DNA from: a virus
Length of the DNA: 22,657 nt
IMG/VR virus record: IMGVR_UViG_3300025286_000152
Coordinates: 1 to 22,657 of that record
Direction: 5' to 3' (one strand)
A program made the position numbers and the translations under genes. The notes beneath the pieces are model-generated. The model was not told the DNA's origin. It was given only the letters and a program-made list of their open reading frames with translations, and ran no database searches. Shown piece after piece: positions 7,851 through 15,503 of the stretch (position 1 is its first letter; every line of letters begins with the position of its first letter).

Positions 7851-9458
7851 TTAATCAAATGCCACTATTTCTATAGGTGTATTAATCTTGCTATTGCAAG
7901 ACCTTGCTGCTATCTCTACAATCATATTCTGTGAATTAGTAGTTGATCTATTACCACCACCATGAGCAGAATCATAATTAGCTGTTATAGCAAATTCTGC
8001 ATTAGCAAAACCATTAAAATCTATAGCTCCAGTTTGGTAGTTCACAGTTCCTTGTGCAGTACCTTTAATATTACCATGTCCATCATCATAGAAAAATACA
8101 TCATTATTAGAAACTGTTACACCTTCTGAATTAATAATTGTATCATCTGGTAATCTTGCTGCTACTGCACCAGAAGCAGCTACTGGTATTCTACCAATTT
8201 TATTAGAACCATCAAAAAATTCATCTGTTCCAGAAGTTCCATCAGTATTAGTTGTTAAAGATATTGCAGAAGTTGATAGCCTTTGATTAGATGTTACTCT
8301 TATATCACCATCTACTATTCCAACAGTAGCACCCTTCTGAAATCCATTTTTAGCTGGATTATAGAATAAAGCATTGATAGCATTTTGTAATTTTTGAACA
8401 ACTCCATTAGTTCCACCAAAATTAACATTATTTGCATCAGTAGCAAATGTAATTTTATCTGTTGTAGCTCCATCAATACTTACAGATAAATAATAAGTTG
8501 TAGAAGCAGATAGACCAGAATTTGTAGAAGGAGTAATACCTTTCATACCAAATGCTTGATAGCCTGATTCATAAAATTTACCTGCTATTGAACCAGGAAC
8601 TATACCATCAGAAGTAGAATCTGCTACTCTACCAAATCCAAAGAAATTATGTGCTTTAAATCTACCTGAAGCATCTGTCTGTGTTACAGTAAATTCATCA
8701 AAATCCCCATAAGCATTAAAGAATGGTAATCTTACTGGATCTGTATCTGCTGAATTTGTTGTTGCTGTAGAGCCATGAGTTGCTCTTATTACAGTTAATG
8801 TATTATTTGCTAAATTTGACTTATCACCAATAGCTGTTACTTCCATAATCTCATCATCAATTCTAATTAAATCTCCAATATGAAATAAATTAGCAGTACA
8901 ATTTGCAGCACTTGTATATGGTTCTAAATAAACTGTTGTAGCAGAAGCACTAGAAACCACACCATTTGCTGTAGCTGAATCTACATTAGCTGTACTATCT
9001 ACATATTCATTAGTATCTAATGTTAGATAAGTACCACTTGTAGTAGGTTTAGCATTTGCTCCAGATGTATCATTTTCATAAGAAATCCATCTTGCATTAG
9101 GTAAGAACATATATTCACCAGCACCTAATAATGTAGTTATATATCTTGTTGTAACTGCACCATCACCACTAATATCTATTGAATTAGCATCATCTACATT
9201 TGAACTATCAGCATAATCAGTTACCTGTAATTGTATTTCTGCACCAACTTCTCCATCATTTTTCACTACAATGGATTTTGCATTTCTAATGGAAGATTGT
9301 CCTATTGTGGTAGAAGGTGTCAATAAAGTAATAAAAGCATTAGTATTGTCCACTTCCTGCCTTAAATTGAATACTTCTGTATATTGTTCTGTAAAGTTGA
9401 AATTAAATGTTTCACCTTTTCCAGTTGTAATTGTTAAACTTTCAGTTAATTTTGCCAT
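7851..9458 (-). CDS. Virion structural protein, appendage or decoration-like
   Basis: A 535-residue, Ser/Thr/Asn/Gly/Ala-rich protein, probably beta-rich, with no membrane segment. It begins MAKLTESLTITTGKGETFNF. Around 190-230 it reads HIGDLIRIDDEIMEVTAI and NTLTVIRATHGSTA, a motif that recurs in phage structural proteins of the fibre or baseplate type. The sequence near 275-320 is glycine-rich, and the C-terminal FNGFANAEFAITANYDSAHGGGN (about 476-500) is strand-like. Strong AAAGGAG before the ATG. It belongs to a run of three appendage-like genes between the lysis genes and the connector. The exact location in the particle cannot be read from sequence. Confidence 0.6.
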   Translation of the reverse strand: MAKLTESLTITTGKGETFNFNFTEQYTEVFNLRQEVDNTNAFITLLTPSTTIGQSSIRNAKSIVVKNDGEVGAEIQLQVTDYADSSNVDDANSIDISGDGAVTTRYITTLLGAGEYMFLPNARWISYENDTSGANAKPTTSGTYLTLDTNEYVDSTANVDSATANGVVSSASATTVYLEPYTSAANCTANLFHIGDLIRIDDEIMEVTAIGDKSNLANNTLTVIRATHGSTATTNSADTDPVRLPFFNAYGDFDEFTVTQTDASGRFKAHNFFGFGRVADSTSDGIVPGSIAGKFYESGYQAFGMKGITPSTNSGLSASTTYYLSVSIDGATTDKITFATDANNVNFGGTNGVVQKLQNAINALFYNPAKNGFQKGATVGIVDGDIRVTSNQRLSTSAISLTTNTDGTSGTDEFFDGSNKIGRIPVAASGAVAARLPDDTIINSEGVTVSNNDVFFYDDGHGNIKGTAQGTVNYQTGAIDFNGFANAEFAITANYDSAHGGGNRSTTNSQNMIVEIAARSCNSKINTPIEIVAFD

Positions 9459-9476
9459 AATTCTCCTTTAAATTAA

Positions 9477-10259
9477 TTATCTCAAATGGTACTTACAGGT
9501 GATAGAAATCGAAAAATCTGATGAGATACTATCAGATCTAAAAAATGCTAATATTACTTTATTAGCAGCAATATCTGTTACATCTTTAGTTAGTGTAGTT
9601 TTATAAATCTGCTCTGATCCTGCATTTGTTGTATCTGATGTACTATGTGCAATTACTGATCCACTTGTTAATGCAGATGTACTTCCAGAATTAAATGTGT
9701 ATTGAAATAAATGAATCCTAGTAGTATCTCCAGTAGCAGTATCAGCTCCTACAAAAGCATATATATCATCAATAGTAATATCATCTGGAACAAGCCATAG
9801 ACAAGGAACTAAATCAGAAGCTCTTGTTGTATTTGCTTCAGCAGTTGTAAAAGTTGTAGCAGGGTCTGTTGATGTTCCAAATGCTGGTATTTCTCCTAAA
9901 TCTCCATACCCTTGACTATTAAATGGAATAGCCATGTGAGTATTAACTGTAAAATCAGCAGTATCTATATTGTTTGCACCAAAATGAGCATATTGAGTAT
10001 TAACATGGTGTTCTAATGCAGTTACATAAGGTGTGTTGGTGTTTACTCTAAATTGAGCAGCACCACTTCCATATACTTCAAATGCAGTACCTTCATCTTG
10101 TGGATCAACCCTCACTAAATCTTTTCCAATTATCAGAGGAAGATTAACTCCATCTCCATCAGTTATCTGTATAGGAGTTCCAGAAACCCCATTATTATCA
10201 GATATCCTAATTAATGATTTATATCCACCTGCTATTGTAGTATCTTTTAACCCTGCCAT
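9477..10259 (-). CDS. Virion structural protein, fibre-associated
   Basis: A 260-residue protein with a Thr/Ser/Asp/Asn-rich composition and strand-like spacing, no membrane helix. It starts MAGLKDTTIAGGYKSLIRISDNNG, and residues 27-52 (TPIQITDGDGVNLPL..) look like the short N-terminal repeats of phage fibres. The C-terminal half (TTRIHLFQYTFNSGS, KVILAFFRSDSIS, FSISITCKYHLR) looks like a beta-sandwich that could be a surface or binding domain. AAAGGAG precedes the ATG. It follows the longer fibre-like gene and precedes another appendage-like gene, so a role in the same appendage is likely. I do not recognise a named family. Confidence 0.58.
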   Translation of the reverse strand: MAGLKDTTIAGGYKSLIRISDNNGVSGTPIQITDGDGVNLPLIIGKDLVRVDPQDEGTAFEVYGSGAAQFRVNTNTPYVTALEHHVNTQYAHFGANNIDTADFTVNTHMAIPFNSQGYGDLGEIPAFGTSTDPATTFTTAEANTTRASDLVPCLWLVPDDITIDDIYAFVGADTATGDTTRIHLFQYTFNSGSTSALTSGSVIAHSTSDTTNAGSEQIYKTTLTKDVTDIAANKVILAFFRSDSISSDFSISITCKYHLR

Positions 10260-10269
10260 TTATTCTCCT

Positions 10270-11703
10270 TTATCCATATACTGCAAAATCTGCTGTTGCT
10301 GCTGGTAATGCTGTTACTTTCATAATAAATGGAGAATAATGACCTGACCCTGTTCCCCCATAATTTAATGTACTCCCAACAGAATTTGATTTTATACCAA
10401 ACCAATAATTATATGTATCTCCTGCTGTTAATCCTGATATTACCCAAGTGTTACGAATGACTTGACTATCGGCATCAGTATTTCTCCAAACTACTTCTTC
10501 ATGTACTGCTCCAAGAGTATTATATGTTGCATTATCAGACAATCCCAAATAGATATATCTTCCTGCTGCTGCTGATAATGAACCAGCTTGAACATGAACC
10601 TCAACAACTCCACTTGGGGGTGCTATAAATCTAACAGTAGCATCAGCATGTAAAGTTACAAAACCTGTTGTTATAGTATAACCAACTCTACCAGAATCAT
10701 GTCCAAGACATCTATATCCGAGTATCATTCCTGCATAAGCACTATTTGCTACACTAAATTCAGGAACTGTACCTGGACCTTTCATTATATATTTTCCAGT
10801 ACCAGCATTTAGTACAATATCTCCATCAGAAACTAATGACAAATGTCCATCAGCTGCTGCACTTACAGTTTCTAAGGTAGTAGCTCCTGTTCCTCCAACT
10901 ACTGTTAAAGAAGCATAATCATCAGGGTCGCCTGCATCAAGAAATTTAAATACTCCTGTACCTGCATCTAAAGTAATATCCCCTGCTGAATCTAAAGTAA
11001 TATTTCCAGCAGTAGTAATTGTATCTCCATCTATATCTACATTCCCTGCAATAGTAGTTAATGAAGCAGCACCATTTGCTATGGTTACATTAAGTTGGTC
11101 ATTAGTATCAGAGCCTTCAATGAGCAATCCTGTTTCCAAATCAGAACCTGTGAAGCCAGAATCTTTAGTTCTAACAGCTATACTAAGAGAACCTGCTTCA
11201 GTTGAATTTGTTACATCTGTCATATTTGATTTAAGTTGAGCAAAGATATGCTGTTCAGGATAATCGTTATAACCTTTAAACCTTATAAATCCTAAACTAT
11301 CTCCATCTTGACCAGCTGTTGTTCCAGACCCATCTCTGTCTTTAAGAAATACTAGATTACCAGCACTTGATGAACCATCATTAGATTTTATAATTAAATC
11401 TGGGTCTAAAGCAGTATTATCAGTAACAGTCATTTGTCCACCAGCAACATTAATTGTTAAATCTCCTGCTGAATCCAAAGTTATATCTCCACCAGAATCT
11501 AAAGTAACATTACCATCTGCTTTAATTATACTATTACTTCTAATTTTAATGTTGTCAGTATAGCCAGTTACATCTAAATCCCCAGATATTCTTGCACCAT
11601 TACCTTCAGTAGCAACTTCTAATGAAGATAATTCTCCATCTTCAGATTTTAATATCTTTAGATGTTTGTCAAGATTCTTGTCTATTTTTAATGATTGTTT
11701 CAT
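10270..11703 (-). CDS. Tail fibre-like repeat protein
   Basis: A 477-residue protein with an N-terminal charged helix (MKQSLKIDKNLDKHLKILKS) and then short beta-helix-like repeats: GNVTLDSGGDITLDSAGDLTI at about 64-84, GNITLDSAGDITLDAGTG at 233-250 and VSDGDIVLNAGTG at 291-303. Such G-D-I-T-L-D-x-G repeats form extended trimeric fibres in many phages. A C-terminal globular-like region (about 320-477) contains GYTITTGFVTLH, GVVEVHVQAGSLSAAAGRYIYLG and NTWVISGLTAGDTYNYWFGI, which could be the receptor-binding tip. Its ATG overlaps the stop of the upstream gene (ATGA). It is likely to be a host-recognition appendage. The gene lies next to the lysis genes rather than at the end of the tail operon. 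Confidence 0.68.
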   Translation of the reverse strand: MKQSLKIDKNLDKHLKILKSEDGELSSLEVATEGNGARISGDLDVTGYTDNIKIRSNSIIKADGNVTLDSGGDITLDSAGDLTINVAGGQMTVTDNTALDPDLIIKSNDGSSSAGNLVFLKDRDGSGTTAGQDGDSLGFIRFKGYNDYPEQHIFAQLKSNMTDVTNSTEAGSLSIAVRTKDSGFTGSDLETGLLIEGSDTNDQLNVTIANGAASLTTIAGNVDIDGDTITTAGNITLDSAGDITLDAGTGVFKFLDAGDPDDYASLTVVGGTGATTLETVSAAADGHLSLVSDGDIVLNAGTGKYIMKGPGTVPEFSVANSAYAGMILGYRCLGHDSGRVGYTITTGFVTLHADATVRFIAPPSGVVEVHVQAGSLSAAAGRYIYLGLSDNATYNTLGAVHEEVVWRNTDADSQVIRNTWVISGLTAGDTYNYWFGIKSNSVGSTLNYGGTGSGHYSPFIMKVTALPAATADFAVYG

Positions 11704-11948
11704 TTCTTTAATTTCTTTTCAATATCCAATACTTTATCTTCATAATTATCTAATCTAGTTGATAGTTCATGCATTTTGAGATCCTTATCTAAATTTAATT
11801 TCTTTAGCTTTTCAATCTCTTTATCTGCATCATTAGGATTCTCCATATAATCAACTAAATTATTAATCTTTTCAATTCCTGGAAATTGTCTTAATACTAT
11901 TTTAAGAACTTTAGGAACTACTGCTTTTATGATCATAGCTGGGATCAT
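11700..11948 (-). CDS. Small protein with amphipathic N-terminus and coiled coil
   Basis: An 82-residue protein. The N-terminus MIPAMIIKAVVPKVLKIVLRQFPGI (1-25) is hydrophobic but carries several lysines and an arginine, so it is more like an amphipathic membrane-surface helix than a clean transmembrane segment. Residues about 40-82 form a highly charged heptad-like region (KEIEKLKKLNLDKDLKMHELSTRLDNYEDKV) that should be a coiled coil. ATGA overlaps join it to the genes on both sides. Its place after the holin-like gene makes a lysis accessory role possible, or a fibre chaperone for the following gene. Neither is shown by sequence. Confidence 0.6.
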   Translation of the reverse strand: MIPAMIIKAVVPKVLKIVLRQFPGIEKINNLVDYMENPNDADKEIEKLKKLNLDKDLKMHELSTRLDNYEDKVLDIEKKLKK

Positions 11949-12139
11949 TTAATTCCTTTAACTACTACTAATGTCGTATCATAGATAGCATCTAATAATT
12001 CTTTCTCTTGTTTTTCATTCAAGATAGGAACATTTATTTCTTTATTTAATTTTGCAACTACTTCATCTTTATTATCATTTAAGTATTTAATCACATAATC
12101 AATAGCAAAGCCTTTTAAAAAATCAGTTAGTTTCTTCAT
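11945..12139 (-). CDS. Small helical protein of unknown function
   Basis: A 64-residue protein, MKKLTDFLKGFAIDYVIKYL..., predicted mostly helical with alternating charged and hydrophobic residues and no clear transmembrane segment. Its start codon lies in the upstream copy (in + coordinates) of a 41-bp duplication: the sequence around the holin-like stop codon and this start occurs twice, and only the copy at 12130-12170 leads into the full gene. The ribosome binding site AAGGA, 10 nt before the ATG, is part of the duplicated unit. An ATGA overlap couples it to the following gene. I do not recognise the family. Confidence 0.6.
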   Translation of the reverse strand: MKKLTDFLKGFAIDYVIKYLNDNKDEVVAKLNKEINVPILNEKQEKELLDAIYDTTLVVVKGIK

Positions 12140-12213
12140 TTTTTATCATTCCTTAATATTAGTTTATTTAGGGTTTCTTCATTTTTTATCATTCCTTAAT
12201 ATTAGTTTATTTA
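12130..12213. repeat. 41-bp perfect direct repeat, 43-bp period
   Basis: Bases 12130-12170 and 12173-12213 are identical over 41 positions, with a 2-nt gap. Each copy, read on the minus strand, holds the codons for a holin-like C-terminus, the ribosome binding site AAGGA and ATGAAGAAA. In the copy at 12173-12213 this is the true end of the holin-like gene (TGA 12181-12179) with an abortive ATG-AAG-AAA-CCC-TAA. In the other copy it opens the next gene. Confidence 0.93.
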
Positions 12214-12469
12214 TTATTTCTACTAATGCTTCATACTTACTTTTTATTCCTCTTAACTCAATCTGCATTTTCTTTTGCTGATTAATAAGAGCAATTATTA
12301 TATTCCTTAAATCTTCATTTATAATCTTCTCTAATAAATTAAACTTATGATGTAGGTCTTTAGTAAGATCATCCTGGATATACTTGTTCTGCTTGTATAT
12401 AAACCAAGCTAATCCCAGACAAAATGCTACTGGAACACCAAACTCTTGCAGTATCTCTATAGGATTCAT
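12179..12469 (-). CDS. Holin-like one-helix membrane protein
   Basis: A 96-residue protein with a short N-terminus, one hydrophobic segment at about 11-25 (GVPVAFCLGLAWFIY), a basic/acidic junction (KQNKYIQDDLTKDL) and a long charged helical C-terminal region likely to form a coiled coil. This layout resembles BhlA-type and related single-helix holin-like phage proteins that permeabilise the inner membrane. The lysozyme gene next to it lacks an export signal, so a hole-former is needed, which supports the call. Its ATG overlaps the lysozyme stop (ATGA). An alternative is a membrane anchor of another kind, since single-helix proteins are hard to assign. Confidence 0.62.
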   Translation of the reverse strand: MNPIEILQEFGVPVAFCLGLAWFIYKQNKYIQDDLTKDLHHKFNLLEKIINEDLRNIIIALINQQKKMQIELRGIKSKYEALVEIINKLILRNDKK

Positions 12470-12876
12470 TCATTACTCTGTGCTTTTACTATATTAGATA
12501 ATTTAATAGCTCTGTTAGGTGTTTGTCTTGCCCATCTGGAATCTAACATCTCCTTTGAAGCCTTATTATAATCTTTATCTGCTAGATATTTGATTGTTTT
12601 TTTGAATTTAGAGAATCCAGATATACCCATCTGATAACACATTTCATAAACTACATCTTGAATCTCATAAGGTGATTCATTAACCCAAGAGAATCTATTT
12701 TTAACTCTCCTGATTAATTTTTCTAGCACTCTTATAAGTATTTCTTCAGCAAGATCCATATCTAATTCTAAATCAGATACTTTAAAGCCAAAGCCTATAG
12801 TATCATGACCTTCTGTGCATTGATATACTTGAGATCTAAAACCTTCAGATTCCTTTATATTATCAATTAAGGACAT
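12466..12876 (-). CDS. Endolysin, T4-type lysozyme (GH24)
   Basis: A 136-residue muramidase-like protein that should cut the glycan strands of peptidoglycan at lysis. The N-terminus aligns position for position with the T4 lysozyme active site: E11-G12, then YQC at 18-20 and T26-I27-G28-F29-G30, so the catalytic Glu and Thr are in place at E11 and T26. The position of T4 Asp20 holds Cys20. The C-terminal portion carries the helical lobe (YEMCYQMGISGFSKFKKTI at about 79-97) and the typical ending DSRWARQTPNRA (about 112-123). No signal peptide or SAR segment is visible, so it probably waits in the cytoplasm for a holin. The ATG at 12876 shares its A with the stop codon of the upstream gene (TAATG). 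Confidence 0.88.
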   Translation of the reverse strand: MSLIDNIKESEGFRSQVYQCTEGHDTIGFGFKVSDLELDMDLAEEILIRVLEKLIRRVKNRFSWVNESPYEIQDVVYEMCYQMGISGFSKFKKTIKYLADKDYNKASKEMLDSRWARQTPNRAIKLSNIVKAQSNE

Positions 12877-13397
12877 TACAAATATTTAACACCAATTTTA
12901 ATAATCAAATCTGATGTTGAAGCTACATTCATTGTTTCCCCTGCAATAGCTGATATGTAAAGGCTTTGAGTTCTGTTTCCATCAGCCCAATTAGCACCTT
13001 TTACAACAGAGCCTATACCATCTACTGCTGGGTTAGTTAAAGTACAAATATTAGCTAAATCAACACTCCCTGCACCACCACCTGCAATCCAATCACCATT
13101 AACAATAGGAATAGTTGCTTGAATTTCTTCTAATACTCCAATAACTGCTCCTGCTGTTGCATTAATATTTCCAAGAGCTGTTGATGAATTTGTAAAGTAT
13201 AATGTGAAGTCATGTGTTCCAACAACTTGTTTATCAATTATACATATACTTACTATTTGTGCAGCACTTCCCTCATCTTTAAAAAAATTGTGTATTTCAG
13301 TTGGAGCAAACAATACATCACCAGCAGCATAATCAGGAGTAGCCTGTACTGTTGGTATAACTGTAAGCAAATCATATTTACTTGTTATATTAGCCAT
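12876..13397 (-). CDS. Virion-surface or decoration-like protein
   Basis: A protein of about 173 residues starting MANITSKYDLLTV, rich in Ala, Ile, Thr and Gly with mostly strand-like segments (DFTLYFTNSS, IGVLEEIQATIPI, SLYISAIAGETMNVASTSDLIIKIGVKYL). Two adjacent ATG codons are available at 13400 and 13397; AAGGAGGTGA ends 1-2 nt before the first, so the second (13397) has better spacing and I chose it. It follows the capsid gene by one small gene, so it may decorate the head or contribute to a fibre. No family is recognised. The strong ribosome binding site suggests high expression. Confidence 0.6.
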   Translation of the reverse strand: MANITSKYDLLTVIPTVQATPDYAAGDVLFAPTEIHNFFKDEGSAAQIVSICIIDKQVVGTHDFTLYFTNSSTALGNINATAGAVIGVLEEIQATIPIVNGDWIAGGGAGSVDLANICTLTNPAVDGIGSVVKGANWADGNRTQSLYISAIAGETMNVASTSDLIIKIGVKYL

Positions 13398-13566
13398 CAT
13401 TCACCTCCTTCTTTTTAGAAGGTTTTTTATCAGCTTTCTTTTCAACTTTTTTAATAGCTTTACCATTAGCATCACATTCTTCAAATCTATCTTTTAAAGA
13501 ATCAAGATCATGGGAAGGAGTTACTTCTATTACTACACCATTTGGTTTTTTAAAATATTTTGACAT
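13390..13566 (-). CDS. Small lysine-rich protein downstream of capsid gene
   Basis: A 58-residue protein, MSKYFKKPNGVVIEVTPSHD..., with a beta hairpin-like start (KKPNGVVIEVTP) and a basic C-terminal tail (KKVEKKADKKPSKKKEVNDG). The 'K.PNGVV.EV' opening is common among tiny proteins encoded near phage capsid and connector genes, whose role is unclear to me. TGGAGA lies about 6 nt before the ATG. The end overlaps the next gene by a few bases, and that gene's ribosome binding site lies within this coding sequence, so the two are probably translationally coupled. Confidence 0.68.
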   Translation of the reverse strand: MSKYFKKPNGVVIEVTPSHDLDSLKDRFEECDANGKAIKKVEKKADKKPSKKKEVNDG

Positions 13567-13587
13567 ACTATCTCCATTTGTGTAGGA

Positions 13588-13650
13588 GGGATCAATGTTA
13601 TTTAGGATATTTGCGAATTAAATAATGAAAAAGAATCGAACATTGATCCC
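13588..13650 (-). other. 12-bp perfect inverted repeat downstream of the capsid gene
   Basis: GGGATCAATGTT (13588-13599) and AACATTGATCCC (13639-13650) are perfect complements around a 39-nt spacer, lying in the 105-bp gap between the capsid stop and the next start. The spacer holds a second, smaller pair, TTATTTA (13598-13604) and TAAATAA (13619-13625), that would compete at its edge. No T-tract follows on the minus strand, so a simple intrinsic terminator is unlikely. A transcript-stabilising or processing hairpin that raises capsid yield is a fair alternative. Confidence 0.7.
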
Positions 13651-13671
13651 AACCTATATTGTGATTAGTTA

Positions 13672-14553
13672 TTAAGAAACATCAGTTAAGACATAAACAC
13701 CAAATGTATCTTTAACTTCTATTTCACCCCAGAAGCCAGTTGCTACATAGTTTACAGCTCTTAACATTTCATCTCTTTCAGATGCTACTCTAAATAAACC
13801 TTCAGCACCAATACCAAGACCAATGCCACCTTTAGACATAGCAAAACCTGCAGCATCACCACCTGATCCAACATCTTCATCTATTTGGTCAGACCAATAA
13901 ACATTGAAACCAGCAATACTACCAACAAAACCAGTTGACATAGCTTCTTCACCTTTAGCACCCATTAAAGACATAGGTTTAGCATTAGAGCCTGTTACTG
14001 CATCATCATGTAGTAAAGATATAATACCTTTAGAACCCCATACTTGTTTTGGTGATAAAACCAATGAATATGGAAATGGAGCAGAAGCTGATCTTAATTG
14101 TCGCATAGAACCAAAAACATGAGATAAAGCTAAAGCTGTACCTGCTGCTGCTTCTGTTTGTGAGAAACCTTTACCAAGTTCCACAAGATCATCATCAAGT
14201 TTAGCTGCTACTGCATTACCTAAAGCAGTTCCTGCTTGTCCTACTATATCATCATTAGAACCCATAAGAACTAAATCACTTACAGTTGAAGCAATTACAT
14301 GCTCTGATACTGTAGCTGTTCTTGCAGTAGTTGTTATAGCAACAGCAGTTGTAGTTGTTGCCTGTGTAGCTGCTGTTACATTACCAGAAGTTAATTTTGT
14401 CCAATCTGAAAAATTAACATGATTAGATCCTGGCGCACATTGTTGTACTGTTACCAATGGAAACATTACATTGGTATGATTAAATGCTATTACAGCATCG
14501 CCAATAGTTCTTCCTAAACCACCAGCTGCTGTTGTTGTATTAGTTAAAGCCAT
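13672..14553 (-). CDS. Major capsid protein (HK97-fold candidate)
   Basis: A 293-residue protein with features typical of phage capsid subunits: an N-terminal arm (1-45), a Thr/Ala-rich stretch that could be the E-loop (about 52-85), a long helix with DDIVGQAGTALGNAVAAKLDDDLVELG (about 101-127) matching the spine helix, then ALSHVFGSMRQLRSASAPFPYSLVLSPKQVWG (about 142-172), a globular A-domain and a C-terminal return strand (RAVNYVATGFWGEIEVKDTFGVYVL, about 265-290). It follows a scaffold-like gene and precedes connector genes, as in other tailed phages. The ribosome binding site is AAGAGGT. No delta domain or protease gene was seen. Shorter than HK97 gp5 but usual for compact phage coats. 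Confidence 0.87.
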   Translation of the reverse strand: MALTNTTTAAGGLGRTIGDAVIAFNHTNVMFPLVTVQQCAPGSNHVNFSDWTKLTSGNVTAATQATTTTAVAITTTARTATVSEHVIASTVSDLVLMGSNDDIVGQAGTALGNAVAAKLDDDLVELGKGFSQTEAAAGTALALSHVFGSMRQLRSASAPFPYSLVLSPKQVWGSKGIISLLHDDAVTGSNAKPMSLMGAKGEEAMSTGFVGSIAGFNVYWSDQIDEDVGSGGDAAGFAMSKGGIGLGIGAEGLFRVASERDEMLRAVNYVATGFWGEIEVKDTFGVYVLTDVS

Positions 14554-14621
14554 TATAAATACCTCTTAAATTACCCTCTATCAACTGCATAATGCCTTCA
14601 AGTAGGGTTTGATTTTATATT

Positions 14622-14879
14622 TTATAGAGGTCTTTTAATGTTTCCATTTTTATCAAAACTTACACCACTAAAAGTTCCAATAGAAGAAGTGGCTATAGAT
14701 TTACCTTTTTGATGTTTATCAGCTCTATCTTCCAATTCATCAACATAAGTATCAAAATCCATTTTCTGTCCTTTATATTTAACAGAACAATCTCCATCAT
14801 CTTTGACATCTAATTCCATATCACCTTTAGGATCAAAATCAACACCAAGTATCTTGCTATGGTTTTTTTTAATTGCCAT
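14622..14879 (-). CDS. Small acidic protein between scaffold and capsid
   Basis: An 85-residue hydrophilic protein, MAIKKNHSKILGVDFDPKGD..., with Asp/Lys-rich turns and a predicted beta-hairpin, then a helix (DTYVDELEDRADKHQKG, about 43-59) and a strand-turn-strand C-terminus (GVSFDKNGNIKRPL). It overlaps the 3' end of the scaffold-like gene by 11 nt, and its start is preceded closely by AGGTT. It could be a head decoration or an internal head protein. No family is recognised. Confidence 0.6.
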   Translation of the reverse strand: MAIKKNHSKILGVDFDPKGDMELDVKDDGDCSVKYKGQKMDFDTYVDELEDRADKHQKGKSIATSSIGTFSGVSFDKNGNIKRPL

Positions 14880-15459
14880 AACCTATTTTAATACCTTGAC
14901 CTGCTGGTGATTGATTTGCTTTTTTATATCCATCTGGATCTTTAGTTGCCCATTCTTGAAAAGATTCATAACCACCAAACTCTCCTAATTTAGCATCTCT
15001 GCCTTCAGGAACATTTGGTACATTTGTTTTAGAAACATTTAACCTCTTTGATAATTTTTCTATATCACTTAAAGGTAAATGACTAAATTGTTCTCTATCA
15101 TCTTCGGAAAAAGATTCTAATAGTTCAGATTTACGAGTATTTAAGTAATTATCATATTCTCCAGCTTTTTTAGTTAAAGATTCAATTTCTGAATCTTTTT
15201 CAGCAAGAATAGTTTTAAATTCACCAGCTTCTTCCATTTTTTTCTGTCTGGATGCTGCTTTATCTTTTTCAAACTGTTCTAATTTAGTTTCAAGAGCTTG
15301 ATTTTTACCTCGTAACTTCTTATTATAATCTACTTCAGTTCCATGTAGAGCTTTCCAATCTGTGTCATTTGATTTACTTTGATCTGTCTGATCGGTTTGA
15401 GCTGTCTGCTCTCCAGGACTTACTGTCTGTTCATTCTGGGTTTTTACTTCTTCAGCCAT
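14869..15459 (-). CDS. Capsid scaffolding protein candidate
   Basis: A 196-residue hydrophilic protein. Residues 1-35 are Gln/Thr/Glu-rich (EQTVSPGEQTAQTDQTDQSKS), followed by a long charged coiled coil from about 45-110 (NKKLRGKNQALETKLEQFEKDKAASRQKKMEE...). A C-terminal basic/glycine part ends in GQGIKIGYGN. Acidic, helical, coiled-coil proteins of this size directly upstream of the capsid gene are typical of scaffolds, which guide procapsid assembly and are then removed. The ribosome binding site AAGGAGA precedes the ATG at a good distance. It is the first gene of the long late operon. No serine protease motif is seen, so this is not a fused protease-scaffold. Confidence 0.72.
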   Translation of the reverse strand: MAEEVKTQNEQTVSPGEQTAQTDQTDQSKSNDTDWKALHGTEVDYNKKLRGKNQALETKLEQFEKDKAASRQKKMEEAGEFKTILAEKDSEIESLTKKAGEYDNYLNTRKSELLESFSEDDREQFSHLPLSDIEKLSKRLNVSKTNVPNVPEGRDAKLGEFGGYESFQEWATKDPDGYKKANQSPAGQGIKIGYGN

Positions 15460-15475
15460 TTGTGATAATCTCCTT

Positions 15476-15503
15476 TTGACTTTTTTAGTAAGATAAATAT
15501 ACT
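15476..15503 (+). promoter_or_regulatory. Sigma70-like promoter for the terminase-portal operon
   Basis: TTGACT (15476-15481) and TATACT (15498-15503) are separated by 16 bp and face the large terminase gene, which starts 71 nt after the -10 box. The -35 box overlaps the leader of the scaffold gene on the other strand. The -10 box lies on one arm of the dyad at 15496-15517. Confidence 0.6.

Noticed and set aside
14575-14630. Inverted pair CCTCTAT/ATAGAGG around the gap before the capsid gene
   Set aside because: Only 7 bp with a 42-nt loop, partly inside the small gene and overlapping ribosome binding sequences; it can easily arise by chance.
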